Assembly (NCBI RefSeq): GCF_003268275.1
Contig: NZ_QLYR01000009.1
Location: forward strand, 1 to 64,000
Reading direction: 5' to 3'
DNA: 64,000 bases
Origin: Hydrogeniiclostridium mannosilyticum
Lineage (GTDB): Bacteria; Bacillota; Clostridia; Oscillospirales; Acutalibacteraceae
This document shows, in pieces, positions 52,174 to 62,203 of this stretch. Position 1 is the first letter of the stretch. Each line of letters begins with the position of its first letter. The notes beneath the pieces were generated by a model. The model was not told the origin of the DNA. It made no database searches and saw nothing but the letters and a program-made list of their open reading frames with translations. Position numbers and translations under genes: made by a program.

Positions 52174-55100
52174 ATGAGCAGAAAGAAAAAGAGGCTGTTG
52201 GCGTTGGTTTCCATGCTTTGCTCTTTTTTAATCGTGTTTTCTTTCGCGCCGGGCTTGCCGGCCGAAGCAGCAGGGGAGCAGGCAACAACAACGGACTATT
52301 TGAACCTAAGGGAGGGGCCCGGTACCAACTATAAGGTGATGCTAACCTTGATAAAGGGGGCAACCTTAACCGTGCTTGAGGATGACGGCGCCTGGGTTAA
52401 GGTGCGCACGATCAGCGGTAAGCAGGGCTATTGCAGTAAAGAGTACCTCTCTATTTCCGGCAGCTCCTCCGGCGGCAGCTCCGGCAGTAATTCCGGGACG
52501 GCGACGACAACCGCGAACCTGAATTTGAGGACCGGCGCAGGGACAAATTATAATATTATTACGACGATCCCCAAAGGTAAGAATGTCACGGTGCTGGATA
52601 ATTCCGGTTCTGTTTGGGTTAAGGTGCAGTATGGCAGCAGTCAGGGGTATTGCAGCCGCGAATACTTAAATATTACCTCCGGCGGCGGTTCCTCCAGCAG
52701 CTCCTCCTCTGGTTCAGCGGGTTCCGGAAAAACGGCGGTTACAACGGTTGGGCTGCGGCTGAGAAGCGGACCGGGTACCAACTACAAGACGTTGACCATT
52801 CTGGACGAGGGTGTTTCTCTGACGGTGCTGGACACCTCCAACGGCTCCTGGACGAAGGTGAAAACCTCTTCCGGTATGACGGGATATTGCAGTACACAAT
52901 ATTTGAAAATTTCCTCCGGCACTTCCTCGGGTAGCTCCTCCGGTGGTTCCTCATCCGGCACAGTGTCCAAAAGTGCGGTAACGACGGATTATTTAAATCT
53001 GCGCAGTGGTCCCGGTACCAATTACAGCGTACTGCTGACCTTGACCAAGGGCGCGACCCTGACGGTAATCGATGACTCCAACGCCTCCTGGGCAAAGGTG
53101 CGCACGGTTTCCGGCAAGGAGGGCTATTGCAGCAAAGAATATTTAAAATATGATAGCGGCAGCAGCTCCGGGGGCAATTCCGGCGGCTCCTCATCTGCCA
53201 TAACGGTTGCGACCACGACCGCTAATCTGAAGCTTCGCCAGGGGCCGGGTACCTCCTATGCCTACATTGTTGTTTTACCCAAAGGCACCAAGCTGACAGT
53301 TACCGACAATTCCATGAGCGGCTGGGCTAAGGTAAAAACAGCGGATGGTAAGCAGGGCTATTGCAGCAAGGAGTTTTTGGATATTAAAACAGAGGCGGGA
53401 ACCCCGGAACCAGCGCCCGAACCCGAACCGGAGCCGGATCCTGAGCCTGAAAAACCGGAGCAGAACCTGGTTGCGACCACAACGGCTAACCTGCGCCTGC
53501 GTTCTGGCCCCGGTACGAGCTATTCGGTTATTCTAACCCTCTCCAACGGCACAAAGGTAACGGTGATTGACAACTCCGATCCCGCATGGGCTAAGGTGAG
53601 AACGGCCGCGGGAAAAGAGGGCTATTGCAGCAAGGAGTTTTTGAAAATATCCACGGATAGCTCCTCCGGCGGCTCGGAGAGCGAACCGACCATTGTGGGC
53701 GCTACAGTAACCGTGGATGGATTAAGATTAAGGAAATCCGCCAGCACGAGCTCGAATATTTTGGCTGTGCTGAATAATGGCACCAAGCTGACGGTTCTGG
53801 ACACATCGAATGCGGACTGGACTAAGGTGAAAACAGCGGGTGGTGTTATTGGTTATGTCAGCACGGAGTACATTAAGTTCCGTTACTCCAATGAACCGGA
53901 AGATCCGGAGATATCTGCAACGACCCTGAAGCTCTCCAATACTTCGGCGAGCGTACCGGTTGACCGGACCCTCTACTTAAAGGCAACGGTTACCCCGTCC
54001 AATGCGAGTGTGACCTGGAAGAGCAGCAACACGGAAGTCGCGGTGGTTGAAAATGGATACGTGGAGGTTTTAAAACCCGGCACGGTTACCATCACAGCTT
54101 CCTCTGGCGGCAAGTCGGTTTCCTGTGCGGTCACAGCTACTGCTGCGGAGCCTGTCCGAACGGCCTATACCTCGCCTAATATTGCCGGCATTGGCGAGCA
54201 GGTAACATTGACGGCGGTTACGGACACCTCGCGGGACGGTGTACAGTTCGTTGTCACTATGCAGGATGGCTCCAAGAAAACTGTCCAGGCAACGAAACAG
54301 ACGACTGAGAGTGTTCAGAATACCCACACGGGAAAAACCTATAAAACAATTAAGTGGACGGCCTCTGTTACTTTTGATACAACCGGTAATTATTCTGTGA
54401 CGGCAGTGTCCGCTCAAAATGGTAAATACAGCAGCGCTGGCTATACTACCAGCGCCTATGTGGTGCAGTCCCAGGATTATACGGTTTCCTCAACCGAAGA
54501 CCGCAGAGCCAGCGACAAAATTATTAATATGATCGCAAACTGGGAGGGGTTCAGTTCTACCGTGTATGCGGATATGCTGACCACCAGCCAGGTTCCGACG
54601 CTTGGCTATGGCTATACGTTCGGGGCGGGAGCGACCTTCTATAACAATATTTCAAAAACAGAGGGCTGGTCCCTGCTGGTGAACACCATTAATAAAGCCA
54701 GCTATACAACAGAGGTCAACCGGTTTATGCGCCTGAACGGTCTGAAGATGAATCAGAATCAGGCAGACTGCCTGATTAGCTTTGGCTATAATGTAGGCTC
54801 CGGCTATTGGAATGGCTCCTCGACCATGGACGCGCGTACAATTATGTTGAACGCGGTGGTTCCGCCGGATACTTTCCCAAGCGGCGGCCTATCGGCAACC
54901 GTGACAAAGTCGACGAATCTGCGCAGCAGCGCGAGCATGAGCGCTTCCATTCTCTCGTCCGTATCCTCCGGGACACAGGTAAAGGTGGTCGGTAAGGATT
55001 TCTCCGACACGAGGGATGGCTGGTACCAGGTAACAGTCAATGGAAAGACCGGTTGGCTGAACTCCGGGTATGTACGCTTGTCGGGGTCCTATCAGCACGA

Positions 55101-55293
55101 CTTGAACTATACCAATGCCTATGCCTTTGGCACGGATTTGCTGCGCTGGTGCAACGCAGGCGGAAAACCCTATTCCGGTTTGCTGTACCGCCGCTTGGGC
55201 GAGGCCAATGTTTACAACTACAATGATTATAGCGCAGCGCGTTATAATAAGTACGGATATACCTATCCAAGCGCATTTGCAGGGTATGCTTAA
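52174..55293 (+). CDS. Secreted lysozyme with eight bacterial SH3 domains and a Big2 domain
   Basis: This 1039-residue protein has a signal peptide (about 1-33). Seven SH3_3 repeats follow (each with an LR-x-GPGT-type start and a GYCS-type end), joined by Ser/Gly linkers and one Pro/Glu linker. A Big2 Ig-like domain and a further beta domain come next. A GH24-type lysozyme domain starts with WEGFSSTVYAD (Glu about residue 791) and GYGYTFGAG. Its C-terminal part (LLRWCNAGGKPYSGLLYRR) is separated by an inserted eighth SH3 domain (about 908-970). It cleaves peptidoglycan outside the cell. ATG 52174 is preferred, with GGGAGTG 9 bases upstream. Cell-wall turnover or spore-stage lysis are both possible roles. 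Confidence 0.88.
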   Translation: MSRKKKRLLALVSMLCSFLIVFSFAPGLPAEAAGEQATTTDYLNLREGPGTNYKVMLTLIKGATLTVLEDDGAWVKVRTISGKQGYCSKEYLSISGSSSGGSSGSNSGTATTTANLNLRTGAGTNYNIITTIPKGKNVTVLDNSGSVWVKVQYGSSQGYCSREYLNITSGGGSSSSSSSGSAGSGKTAVTTVGLRLRSGPGTNYKTLTILDEGVSLTVLDTSNGSWTKVKTSSGMTGYCSTQYLKISSGTSSGSSSGGSSSGTVSKSAVTTDYLNLRSGPGTNYSVLLTLTKGATLTVIDDSNASWAKVRTVSGKEGYCSKEYLKYDSGSSSGGNSGGSSSAITVATTTANLKLRQGPGTSYAYIVVLPKGTKLTVTDNSMSGWAKVKTADGKQGYCSKEFLDIKTEAGTPEPAPEPEPEPDPEPEKPEQNLVATTTANLRLRSGPGTSYSVILTLSNGTKVTVIDNSDPAWAKVRTAAGKEGYCSKEFLKISTDSSSGGSESEPTIVGATVTVDGLRLRKSASTSSNILAVLNNGTKLTVLDTSNADWTKVKTAGGVIGYVSTEYIKFRYSNEPEDPEISATTLKLSNTSASVPVDRTLYLKATVTPSNASVTWKSSNTEVAVVENGYVEVLKPGTVTITASSGGKSVSCAVTATAAEPVRTAYTSPNIAGIGEQVTLTAVTDTSRDGVQFVVTMQDGSKKTVQATKQTTESVQNTHTGKTYKTIKWTASVTFDTTGNYSVTAVSAQNGKYSSAGYTTSAYVVQSQDYTVSSTEDRRASDKIINMIANWEGFSSTVYADMLTTSQVPTLGYGYTFGAGATFYNNISKTEGWSLLVNTINKASYTTEVNRFMRLNGLKMNQNQADCLISFGYNVGSGYWNGSSTMDARTIMLNAVVPPDTFPSGGLSATVTKSTNLRSSASMSASILSSVSSGTQVKVVGKDFSDTRDGWYQVTVNGKTGWLNSGYVRLSGSYQHDLNYTNAYAFGTDLLRWCNAGGKPYSGLLYRRLGEANVYNYNDYSAARYNKYGYTYPSAFAGYA

Positions 55294-55318
55294 GAGCTCT
55301 TAGGCATGCTGTTACGGG

Positions 55319-55357
55319 AAAAAGCCCTTGCTCTGAATTTAGGAGCAAGGGCTTTTT
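55319..55357. terminator. Bidirectional terminator between convergent genes
   Basis: AAAAAGCCCTTGCTC pairs with GAGCAAGGGCTTTTT, with A and T runs on the two sides. It serves the lysozyme gene and the minus-strand MATE gene. Confidence 0.93.
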
Positions 55358-55418
55358 TGTACGGCAGGGCAATAAGCCGCTTGGAGGGTGCTGCCGGGGA
55401 ACCGGCAGCCGGAGGGCA

Positions 55419-56801
55419 TCAGACGATGGAAGATGGTTCCTGCTGTTCTTTTTGCTTTAATTCCCGCCAGATTGTGCAGAGCATGGTAATAAAGCAGGCG
55501 CCGCCGCCGATAAAGTTTGAAATGGGCTCGGCTAAAAAGACCCCGTTAACGCCCAGGTTCATGAAGTTGGGAAGAATCAATGTCAGCGGGATTACGATAA
55601 ATGCCTTGCGGAGCAGCGAGAAAAAGACGGCTTGCTTCGATTTTCCGAGGGATACGGCGGCAGATTGCCCGGCCATTTGCAGGGCCATCATGAAAAAGCC
55701 GAAGAAATACAGGTGGATAGCGGGAATAGTGGCAGAGACAAGCGCGGGGTCATCATTGAAGATGCTAATAAAGAATTCAGGGAAGGCCAGCAGAAAAATC
55801 CAGATGGCCGCCAACAGAATAAACCCGGTAATAGAGGTGAATTTTATGCCGCTGCGCACGCGCCGGTACTCTTTGGCGCCGTAGTTATACCCCATAACAG
55901 GTTGGGCGGCACTGGTGAGCCCATTGACAGGCACGCTGGCGATTTCACGCACGGAATTAATAATCGTCATGACGCCTACATAAAGGTCGCCGCCAAAAGC
56001 TTGCAGGGTTGCATTGCAGACAATTTGTACGCCGCTGTTGGTCACGGACATGATAAAGCCTGAAAATCCCAGCGCGGAAATCCTTTTAAATAAACAGAGC
56101 CGTACCCGCAGGTTACAGAGCCGGAGCCGCATAGGGACCCTTTTGCCGGCCAGAAAGGCAACCGCCCAAATAGATGAGACAAGCTGGGAAAGGACGGTGG
56201 CCAATGCCGCGCCCGAGACGCCCATATCGAAAATGAAAATAAAGATGGGGTCCAGAATAAGGTTTAACACCGCGCCGATCAGAACAGTGCCCATTCCAAC
56301 GCGCGCAAAGCCCTGCGCGTTGATAAAATTATTCATTCCCAGGCCGGCCATTACAAAGATGCTGCCGCATATGTAGATGGTGAGGTATTGGTCGGCATAG
56401 GGAAAGGTGACCTCACTGGCCCCAAAGAGATACAGCAAGGGCCGCTTAAACAAGAGGATAACCGCCGTAAGCAGGGCCCCGGTTCCAAGCAGAAGCGCAA
56501 AGGAGTTTCCCATAATTTCTTCCGCGGTCTGCCGGTCCCCCTTGCCCCAGGCAATAGAAAACAGGGGTGCCCCGCCGCCGCCGAACAGATTGGCGAACGC
56601 CGTGACGAGGCAGAGAATGGGAAAGGTGATACCCAGGCCGGTCAGAGCATTTGCCGCGGCCTCGGGGATGTGCCCGATATACATTCTGTCAACGATATTA
56701 TATAGAACGTTGATTAGCTGTGCGAAAATCATTGGAATGGCCAGGCGCATGATATTGCTGGGAATGGAGCCCCTGGCAAAATCGTTTTGTTGCTGTTTCA
56801 T
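55419..56801 (-). CDS. MATE family efflux transporter
   Basis: This 460-residue protein has about twelve membrane segments in two homologous halves. Typical blocks are ARGSIPSNIMRLAIPMIFAQ near the N-terminus, GLGMNNFINAQGFARVGM and GLTSAAQPVMGYNYGAKEYRR. MATE proteins export cationic drugs or metabolites in exchange for sodium or protons. The ATG at 56801 has GGGGTG 9 bases upstream; GTG 56813 is an alternative. It lies 48 bases downstream of the P-type ATPase gene on the same strand, probably as the second gene of an operon. Confidence 0.94.
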   Translation of the reverse strand: MKQQQNDFARGSIPSNIMRLAIPMIFAQLINVLYNIVDRMYIGHIPEAAANALTGLGITFPILCLVTAFANLFGGGGAPLFSIAWGKGDRQTAEEIMGNSFALLLGTGALLTAVILLFKRPLLYLFGASEVTFPYADQYLTIYICGSIFVMAGLGMNNFINAQGFARVGMGTVLIGAVLNLILDPIFIFIFDMGVSGAALATVLSQLVSSIWAVAFLAGKRVPMRLRLCNLRVRLCLFKRISALGFSGFIMSVTNSGVQIVCNATLQAFGGDLYVGVMTIINSVREIASVPVNGLTSAAQPVMGYNYGAKEYRRVRSGIKFTSITGFILLAAIWIFLLAFPEFFISIFNDDPALVSATIPAIHLYFFGFFMMALQMAGQSAAVSLGKSKQAVFFSLLRKAFIVIPLTLILPNFMNLGVNGVFLAEPISNFIGGGACFITMLCTIWRELKQKEQQEPSSIV

Positions 56802-56849
56802 GACTTTTTTCACCCCATAGCGTCGCAGCCTGTAAGCGATTTAATTTTA

Positions 56850-59228
56850 TCAGCCGTTTTTCCGGGAACCGGCGTATTTTTCAAGCAGATGCCACAGCGA
56901 GAACATCACGCACGCTGCGGCGGCCATCATCGGGGCTAAGGCCAGAAGCATGGGCGTGGTAATGAAAATCAGGTTGAAAAGCGGGCGGAAGAAGAGCAGT
57001 GCAATCACAAAGGCGGCGCACAGGCTGAAGAATAGCGCCCCTCTGGGCAGATTAAGCGGAAGGGAAATTTTCAGCAGAATTGTGAGGCCGGTAAAACCGG
57101 TTATAATAACGGCCATGGTTGAAATCTCTTCCCGATTAAAGGGGTAAAAGCTGGAAATAATAACAAGTAGAAGTATGTTTATAATCATCGTTACTGCGCC
57201 GGGCAGGGCCTTTTGCAGAACGTTGAGGATGAATTTTCCGTGAATACGCTCTTTGTTGCGCTCCAGTGCCAGAAAAAATGAGGGAATACCAATGGTCAGT
57301 GCACTAATGAGCGTTTGCTGAATGGGCTGGAAGGGGTAATCAAAGGCAAGAAAAATAAATAGGATGGCAATGACAGAGGAAAAAATGGACTTAACTAAGA
57401 ATAAGGAGGCGGACCGCTGTAAATTATTGATAGACCGCCGGCCTTCTTTTACAATTTTCGGCATGCTGGCAAAGTTGGAATCCAGTAGGACGACTTGTGA
57501 GACTGTACGAGAGGCATCGCTGCCGGAGGCCATCGCTATGCTGCAATCGCTTTCACGCAGTGCCAGAACATCATTGACGCCGTCCCCGGTCATAGCCACC
57601 GTGTGTTTCCGGGCTTTAAGGGCCTTTACGAGAGCTAATTTTTGCTGTGGCGTTACCCGCCCGAATACGGTATAACGCTCGGCGGCTTCAGCCAGCTGCT
57701 CATCGGTGGTAAGCGTCGTGGCATCGATATAATTACCGGCGTCCGGCAGGCCAGCCCTTTTGGCAATATTTGCGACGGTCAGGGCATTATCGCCGGAGAT
57801 TACCTTGATGGCCACACCCTGCTCCGCAAAGTAGGCCAGTGTTTGGGGCGCGCTGGGCCTGATTTTGTCGCTCAATACGAGCAGGCAGACCGGCTCCGGT
57901 TTTTGAGGAAGCTGTTTTTCGACAAAGCCCTCGGCGGAATGTGCCAAGATGAGCACCCGCTGCCCTGAGGCGGCATAGCGTGCCATTTTCTCACGGATAT
58001 CAGCGGGGAGGGTTCCCTTAAACACAAACTCCGCGGCGCCGATGATGTAGCTGCCCTTTCCGGCAAAGGTGGCGCCGCTCCATTTCCTGGCGGAGGAGAA
58101 GGGAACGGCGTTTGTGCATTGCCAGTCCGGGCATTGGGAAAAGGCCTGCCTCAATGCGGAAAACGTAGGGCTGGTGTCGGGGCTGGAGGCAGTCAGTGCT
58201 GCGATAATGGCTGAAATCTCTTCAGTAGATACGGAGGAAAGCGGAAGCACGTGATCCACCTGCATGGTTCCCTCCGTGATGGTCCCTGTTTTATCCAGAC
58301 AGAGAACATCCACACGGGCCAATGTTTCAATGGAGTACAGCTCCTGCACCAATGCATGGTGGCGGGAAAGGCGCAGTACACTGACGGCCAGAACCATACT
58401 GGTCAGCAAGACGAGCCCCTCCGGAATCATGCCTACCAGGGCGGCGACCGTACTGACGACAGCCCGTTGCAGCCCCTGGCCGGAAATGAAAATTTGTTTG
58501 TAAAACAGCAGCAATCCGATGGGAATAATGGCAATGCCAATATATTTGATGATGCGGTTGATCCAGGTCATGATTTCAGAGTTTGGCTTTTTAAAATATT
58601 TAGCCTCGTTGGTAATTTTCGCAGCGTAGTTTTCTCTGCCGACATGCTCTACCCGCGCCAAGCAGGAGCCCGCAACGACAAAACTGCCTGAAAGCAGCAG
58701 GTCGCCCGGCTTCTTGGCAACAGGTTCGCTTTCCCCGGTGACAAGCGATTCATTGATCTCGCATTCCCCCCGCAGAAGCAGACAGTCGGCACAAATTTGG
58801 TTGCCGCTCTCCAGTGCCAAAATATCATCCAGAACAAGCTCTTCCACGGAGATTTGCCGCTTTTGTCCGCTGCGGATGACATGGGCCTTTGGCGCTGCGA
58901 CAACAGCCAGTTTATCAATGGTTTTTTTGGCACGGATTTCCTGAAAAGCGCCGATAAAGCTGTTACAGATGGCAACGCCCAGAAAAAGCATGTTTTTGTA
59001 TGAGCCTACCAGAAAGACCAGAAGCCCAAGAATTACATTCAATAAATTAAATGGAGTCAAGATGTTATCGCAGATAATTTTTTTAATGCTTTTTGTCCGT
59101 ACATCAGGAAAACCGTTGCTAAGCCCTTTTGAGGCCTGCTGTGCAACCTGTTCGTTGCTGAGTCCCTGGTCGGGGCTTACATGCAGCCGTATAGGCCCGG
59201 CGGTATGCTGCGAGAAATGGGTGGACAT
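56850..59228 (-). CDS. Cation-translocating P-type ATPase
   Basis: This 792-residue protein has the actuator motif VTGESEPV, the TM4 motif MIPEGLVLLTS (the PEGL ion site of calcium-type pumps), the phosphorylation motif DKTGTITEG and the hinge TGDGVNDVLALR. About ten membrane helices are seen. It pumps a cation across the membrane using ATP; calcium or magnesium is the likely ion class, inferred from the family. The start is taken as ATG 59228 with AGGAG upstream, not TTG 59261. It is the first gene of a two-gene minus-strand operon with the MATE exporter. Confidence 0.92.
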   Translation of the reverse strand: MSTHFSQHTAGPIRLHVSPDQGLSNEQVAQQASKGLSNGFPDVRTKSIKKIICDNILTPFNLLNVILGLLVFLVGSYKNMLFLGVAICNSFIGAFQEIRAKKTIDKLAVVAAPKAHVIRSGQKRQISVEELVLDDILALESGNQICADCLLLRGECEINESLVTGESEPVAKKPGDLLLSGSFVVAGSCLARVEHVGRENYAAKITNEAKYFKKPNSEIMTWINRIIKYIGIAIIPIGLLLFYKQIFISGQGLQRAVVSTVAALVGMIPEGLVLLTSMVLAVSVLRLSRHHALVQELYSIETLARVDVLCLDKTGTITEGTMQVDHVLPLSSVSTEEISAIIAALTASSPDTSPTFSALRQAFSQCPDWQCTNAVPFSSARKWSGATFAGKGSYIIGAAEFVFKGTLPADIREKMARYAASGQRVLILAHSAEGFVEKQLPQKPEPVCLLVLSDKIRPSAPQTLAYFAEQGVAIKVISGDNALTVANIAKRAGLPDAGNYIDATTLTTDEQLAEAAERYTVFGRVTPQQKLALVKALKARKHTVAMTGDGVNDVLALRESDCSIAMASGSDASRTVSQVVLLDSNFASMPKIVKEGRRSINNLQRSASLFLVKSIFSSVIAILFIFLAFDYPFQPIQQTLISALTIGIPSFFLALERNKERIHGKFILNVLQKALPGAVTMIINILLLVIISSFYPFNREEISTMAVIITGFTGLTILLKISLPLNLPRGALFFSLCAAFVIALLFFRPLFNLIFITTPMLLALAPMMAAAACVMFSLWHLLEKYAGSRKNG

Positions 59229-59328
59229 AAGAAACGCGCTCCTATCCTTAATAAATGGCAACAGCCCGGCGATGCTGTGCTTTATTTCGTATAAAGACTG
59301 CTGTTAAAGCCTAAAGGCGCCGACCTTT

Positions 59329-59357
59329 ATTATACTAGCAATTAAGAAAAATTGCCA
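59329..59357 (-). promoter_or_regulatory. Promoter of the P-type ATPase operon
   Basis: On the minus strand TGGCAA (59352-59357) and TATAAT (59329-59334) are 17 bases apart. Confidence 0.65.
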
Positions 59358-59461
59358 GAAATGTGAGGTATTTGTAAGGGACGTTAAAGATTTGTAAATA
59401 TTTTCGTTGATATATACAAAGCGCAATCGTCAGCAAGCAGGGATTCCATCACAAATACACC

Positions 59462-59490
59462 TTGAGTTCAGGTTCATACCTGTTTATAAT
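59462..59490 (+). promoter_or_regulatory. Promoter of the O-antigen-ligase-like gene
   Basis: TTGAGT at 59462-59467 and TATAAT at 59485-59490 are 17 bases apart. The rest of the divergent interval 59229-59631 shows no gene. Confidence 0.72.
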
Positions 59491-59631
59491 AGGAAAGCAT
59501 AGAAAATAGGGGTGAAGGCTGATTTCCTATGCCTGCCCAGTTTGTTTTGCGGCTCCATCTACTTGGAGACCCGTACAGGACAGGATGGCGGATAGATTTT
59601 AAAGTAAGTCTCGCATAAATAATTTTTTATT

Positions 59632-60882
59632 TTGGAAAAGGAGGCGTGTACTATTATAGCAGCAATAAAAAAGAGGTTTATAAAGGAAGGCGGCCAATCC
59701 GGCCGGCTTGATCAATATATGGTTCTGCTGTTTACGGTTTCGATTTTTTTGCCTTTTATAATCAGCACCTTGGTAGCTTGCGGCATTGCAGTTGTAACAA
59801 TGTTTCACTATGGGAGGCGACAGCGGGTTTTTGATGAGCCCTATACGAGGTTGCTGCTGGGTTTTCTGATTCTTCCCTTTTTTGTATCGGCGGTTTACGG
59901 GAACTATAAGGGGATGCTGATCTCTCTTTTAGTGCCGGCTATATTGATTAGCGGCCTGTACATTAAAAGCATTATGAATAAACAGCTGTTTAACCGGGCG
60001 ATGGATCTGGCCTGTGTATGCAGCTTGCTTTGTTTTGCGGTAGCATTGGGACAGAAGTGGTTTTTCTATGGCGAAAACCCCTCCTATCGTCCGGAGTCTC
60101 TATGTATGAACGCCAATTATTACGGTATGCTGATCGAGTTTGTCATTCTGATTGCGGTTTACCGCATGGTGACCAATCCCAAACGCCTATGGGCCTACCT
60201 GGCCATTGTCGGCGTTAACCTGATTGGCCTTTATTTGTGCGCAAGCTTGTCGGCGCTGTTTGCCACCTGCTGCGGCTTGTTTGTATTTTTGCTGTTAAAA
60301 AAGAAATATAAGCTGGCAGCGGTGTTTTTTGTTGTCACGGCGTTATTTGTCGGCGCTAATTTTATCTATCCGCTTTTAATCCCGCGGGTTGAGAGCATCG
60401 ATATTTCCTTTGGGCAGCGGTTTTCTATTTGGGAAACTGCAATGAAAGGTATTCGCCAGCATCCGCTTTTGGGGCAGGGACCGATGTCTTACAGCATCAT
60501 CTGCGGCCCCTTTGGCGGCTATAAAACCTTTCACTGCCATAATTTAATTTTTGATGTATTGTTGAATTATGGGGTTATCGGCGCCGGTGTCTTCTTTTTC
60601 TATGGACTGCAAAAGCTGCATCTGATTGTCCGGCGCTTCAAAAGGGGGATCAGTAAAAATATGAATGCTTTGGTGCTGGCCCTGCTGACCGCTGTGCTGG
60701 CACATGGCATGACGGATGTGACTATTTTCTGGATTCAGACTGCAATGCTGTTTTTCCTGATCTATTCCTCGGTGGGAACGGTTTCGGAAGAGGAGCGCAG
60801 GGGGCAGGCTTCCCCTCTCCCGTTACCGGATTATGCTTTGGACCTGAATGCAAAAACAGCCTATGCGGTAAAGAACAGTTGA
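59632..60882 (+). CDS. O-antigen ligase-like membrane protein (Wzy_C family)
   Basis: This protein of about 410 residues has around ten membrane helices, and a large loop with HPLLGQGPMSYS and the late CHNLIFDVLLNYGVIG block, as in O-antigen ligase/Wzy family proteins. In Gram-positives the family joins polysaccharide or teichoic-type chains at the outer face of the membrane. The start is doubtful: TTG 59632 lies before any Shine-Dalgarno site, whereas AAAGGAGG at 59637-59644 best fits an ATT codon at 59653. No other polysaccharide gene is nearby, so its substrate is unknown. Confidence 0.82.
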   Translation: MEKEACTIIAAIKKRFIKEGGQSGRLDQYMVLLFTVSIFLPFIISTLVACGIAVVTMFHYGRRQRVFDEPYTRLLLGFLILPFFVSAVYGNYKGMLISLLVPAILISGLYIKSIMNKQLFNRAMDLACVCSLLCFAVALGQKWFFYGENPSYRPESLCMNANYYGMLIEFVILIAVYRMVTNPKRLWAYLAIVGVNLIGLYLCASLSALFATCCGLFVFLLLKKKYKLAAVFFVVTALFVGANFIYPLLIPRVESIDISFGQRFSIWETAMKGIRQHPLLGQGPMSYSIICGPFGGYKTFHCHNLIFDVLLNYGVIGAGVFFFYGLQKLHLIVRRFKRGISKNMNALVLALLTAVLAHGMTDVTIFWIQTAMLFFLIYSSVGTVSEEERRGQASPLPLPDYALDLNAKTAYAVKNS

Positions 60883-60927
60883 CAGCCCACCATAGGGAAT
60901 GCGTATTTTAGACAGGCATAAAAAAGA

Positions 60928-60956
60928 TTGAAATTTGTCCGCCTCTGCTGTAAAAT
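60928..60956 (+). promoter_or_regulatory. Promoter of the isochorismatase-nth operon with overlapping inverted repeat
   Basis: TTGAAA at 60928-60933 and TAAAAT at 60951-60956 are 17 bases apart. The inverted repeat GCCTCTGC 60941-60948 / GCAGAGGC 60964-60971 flanks the -10 box, as an operator would. Confidence 0.6.
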
Positions 60957-61004
60957 AAAAGCGGCAGAGGCATTCCTATATCTATTTGAGAAGGCGGTGT
61001 GACC

Positions 61005-61523
61005 TTGCGTTTATTGGTAGTAGTGGATTATCAGCATGATTTTGTAGACGGTTCCCTGGGCTTTGCAGAAGCGGTTGCTTTGGAAAAGCCAATTTGCGAC
61101 AAGATACGTGCCTACCGCGAAAATGGCGACGATGTGGTATACACGATGGATACGCACGAGGAAAACTATTTAGAGACACAGGAGGGGCGGAAGCTCCCGG
61201 TTCCCCATTGCAGGAGGGGGACACCCGGCTGGCAGCTGTTTGGCGAAGCCGGCAAGGAACTGGCAGGCTGCCGTTCTTTTGAGAAGGAGACTTTTGGCAG
61301 TGCGGCGCTGTTTTCCTTTTTACAGCAAAATTTGTACGACAGCATTGAGTTGGTTGGAGTAGTCAGCAATATTTGCGTCATTTCTAATGCGGTCCTAGCG
61401 AAAACTGCACGGCCGGAAGCGGAAATTTTGGTGGATGCCCGCTGTACAGCTTCCAATGACGCGCGGTTGAACGAAATGGCGTTGAAGGTTATGGCAGGGC
61501 TGCAAATCACGGTGATATCATGA
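61005..61523 (+). CDS. Isochorismatase-family cysteine hydrolase
   Basis: This protein of about 172 residues has the catalytic triad pattern of the family: Asp in VVVDYQHDF, a Lys in the KETFGSAALF region, and Cys in VSNICVISNAV. Related enzymes include nicotinamidases and other amidases. The TTG at 61005 is preferred because AAGGCGG lies 7 bases before it; GTG 60999 is an alternative. It is followed 19 bases later by nth, an operon without obvious shared function. Confidence 0.9.
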   Translation: MRLLVVVDYQHDFVDGSLGFAEAVALEKPICDKIRAYRENGDDVVYTMDTHEENYLETQEGRKLPVPHCRRGTPGWQLFGEAGKELAGCRSFEKETFGSAALFSFLQQNLYDSIELVGVVSNICVISNAVLAKTARPEAEILVDARCTASNDARLNEMALKVMAGLQITVIS

Positions 61524-61542
61524 TAAAGGAGCGTTTCCTGTA

Positions 61543-62184
61543 ATGACGAAGAAGCAAAAGGCAGCCCTGGCGGTAGAGGCATTGAAAAAGGAATATCCGG
61601 ATGCCGTTTGTTCGCTGACCTACCGGGAACCCCTGCAGCTTTTGATTGCAACCCGGCTGGCGGCTCAATGCACGGATGCCAGGGTGAATATGGTTACGCC
61701 CGCATTGTTCGAGCGTTTTCCGACTCTGGAGGCCTTCGCCCAATCGAGTGCGGAGGAAATTGAGCCCTATATTCATTCCTGTGGGCTCTACAAGACAAAG
61801 GCACGCGATATTCATGCGATGTGCCGCAGCCTGCTGGAGAATTATGACGGGGTGGTTCCGGATACCGTTGAAGAATTGACAAAGCTGCCGGGGGTGGGCC
61901 GGAAAACGGCGAACCTGGTGGTTGGCGATATCTATCATAAGCCTGCGGTGGTGACGGATACGCATTGCATCCGCCTGTGCGGAAGGCTTGGGCTCAGCGA
62001 GGGAAAGGAGCCCTATAAGGTGGAAAAGCAGCTTCGCGCGGTTTTGCCAATGGATGAGGCTAACGATTTTTGTCACCGCTTAGTACTGCATGGCCGTGCT
62101 GTTTGTCAGGCGCGGACCCCTAGGTGCGAACAATGCTGTATGAAGGAATTTTGTAATTATTTTAAAGCGGCCCAAAAAAAGTGA
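61543..62184 (+). CDS. nth: Endonuclease III
   Basis: This 213-residue DNA glycosylase/AP lyase has the helix-hairpin-helix LPGVGRKTA with catalytic Lys121, the general acid-base Asp139 in VVTDTHC, and a [4Fe-4S] cluster ligated by Cys188, 195, 198 and 204 (C-x6-C-x2-C-x5-C). It removes oxidised pyrimidines from DNA. It has the normal length and all key residues. Confidence 0.98.
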   Translation: MTKKQKAALAVEALKKEYPDAVCSLTYREPLQLLIATRLAAQCTDARVNMVTPALFERFPTLEAFAQSSAEEIEPYIHSCGLYKTKARDIHAMCRSLLENYDGVVPDTVEELTKLPGVGRKTANLVVGDIYHKPAVVTDTHCIRLCGRLGLSEGKEPYKVEKQLRAVLPMDEANDFCHRLVLHGRAVCQARTPRCEQCCMKEFCNYFKAAQKK

Positions 62185-62203
62185 AATTATCTTTATTTTG
62201 TAG

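Noticed and set aside
53153-53200. Repetitive Ser/Gly-coding tracts in the lysozyme gene as a CRISPR array or tandem-repeat element.
   Set aside because: The repeats follow codon frame and the protein domain linkers, with no spacer-repeat pattern.
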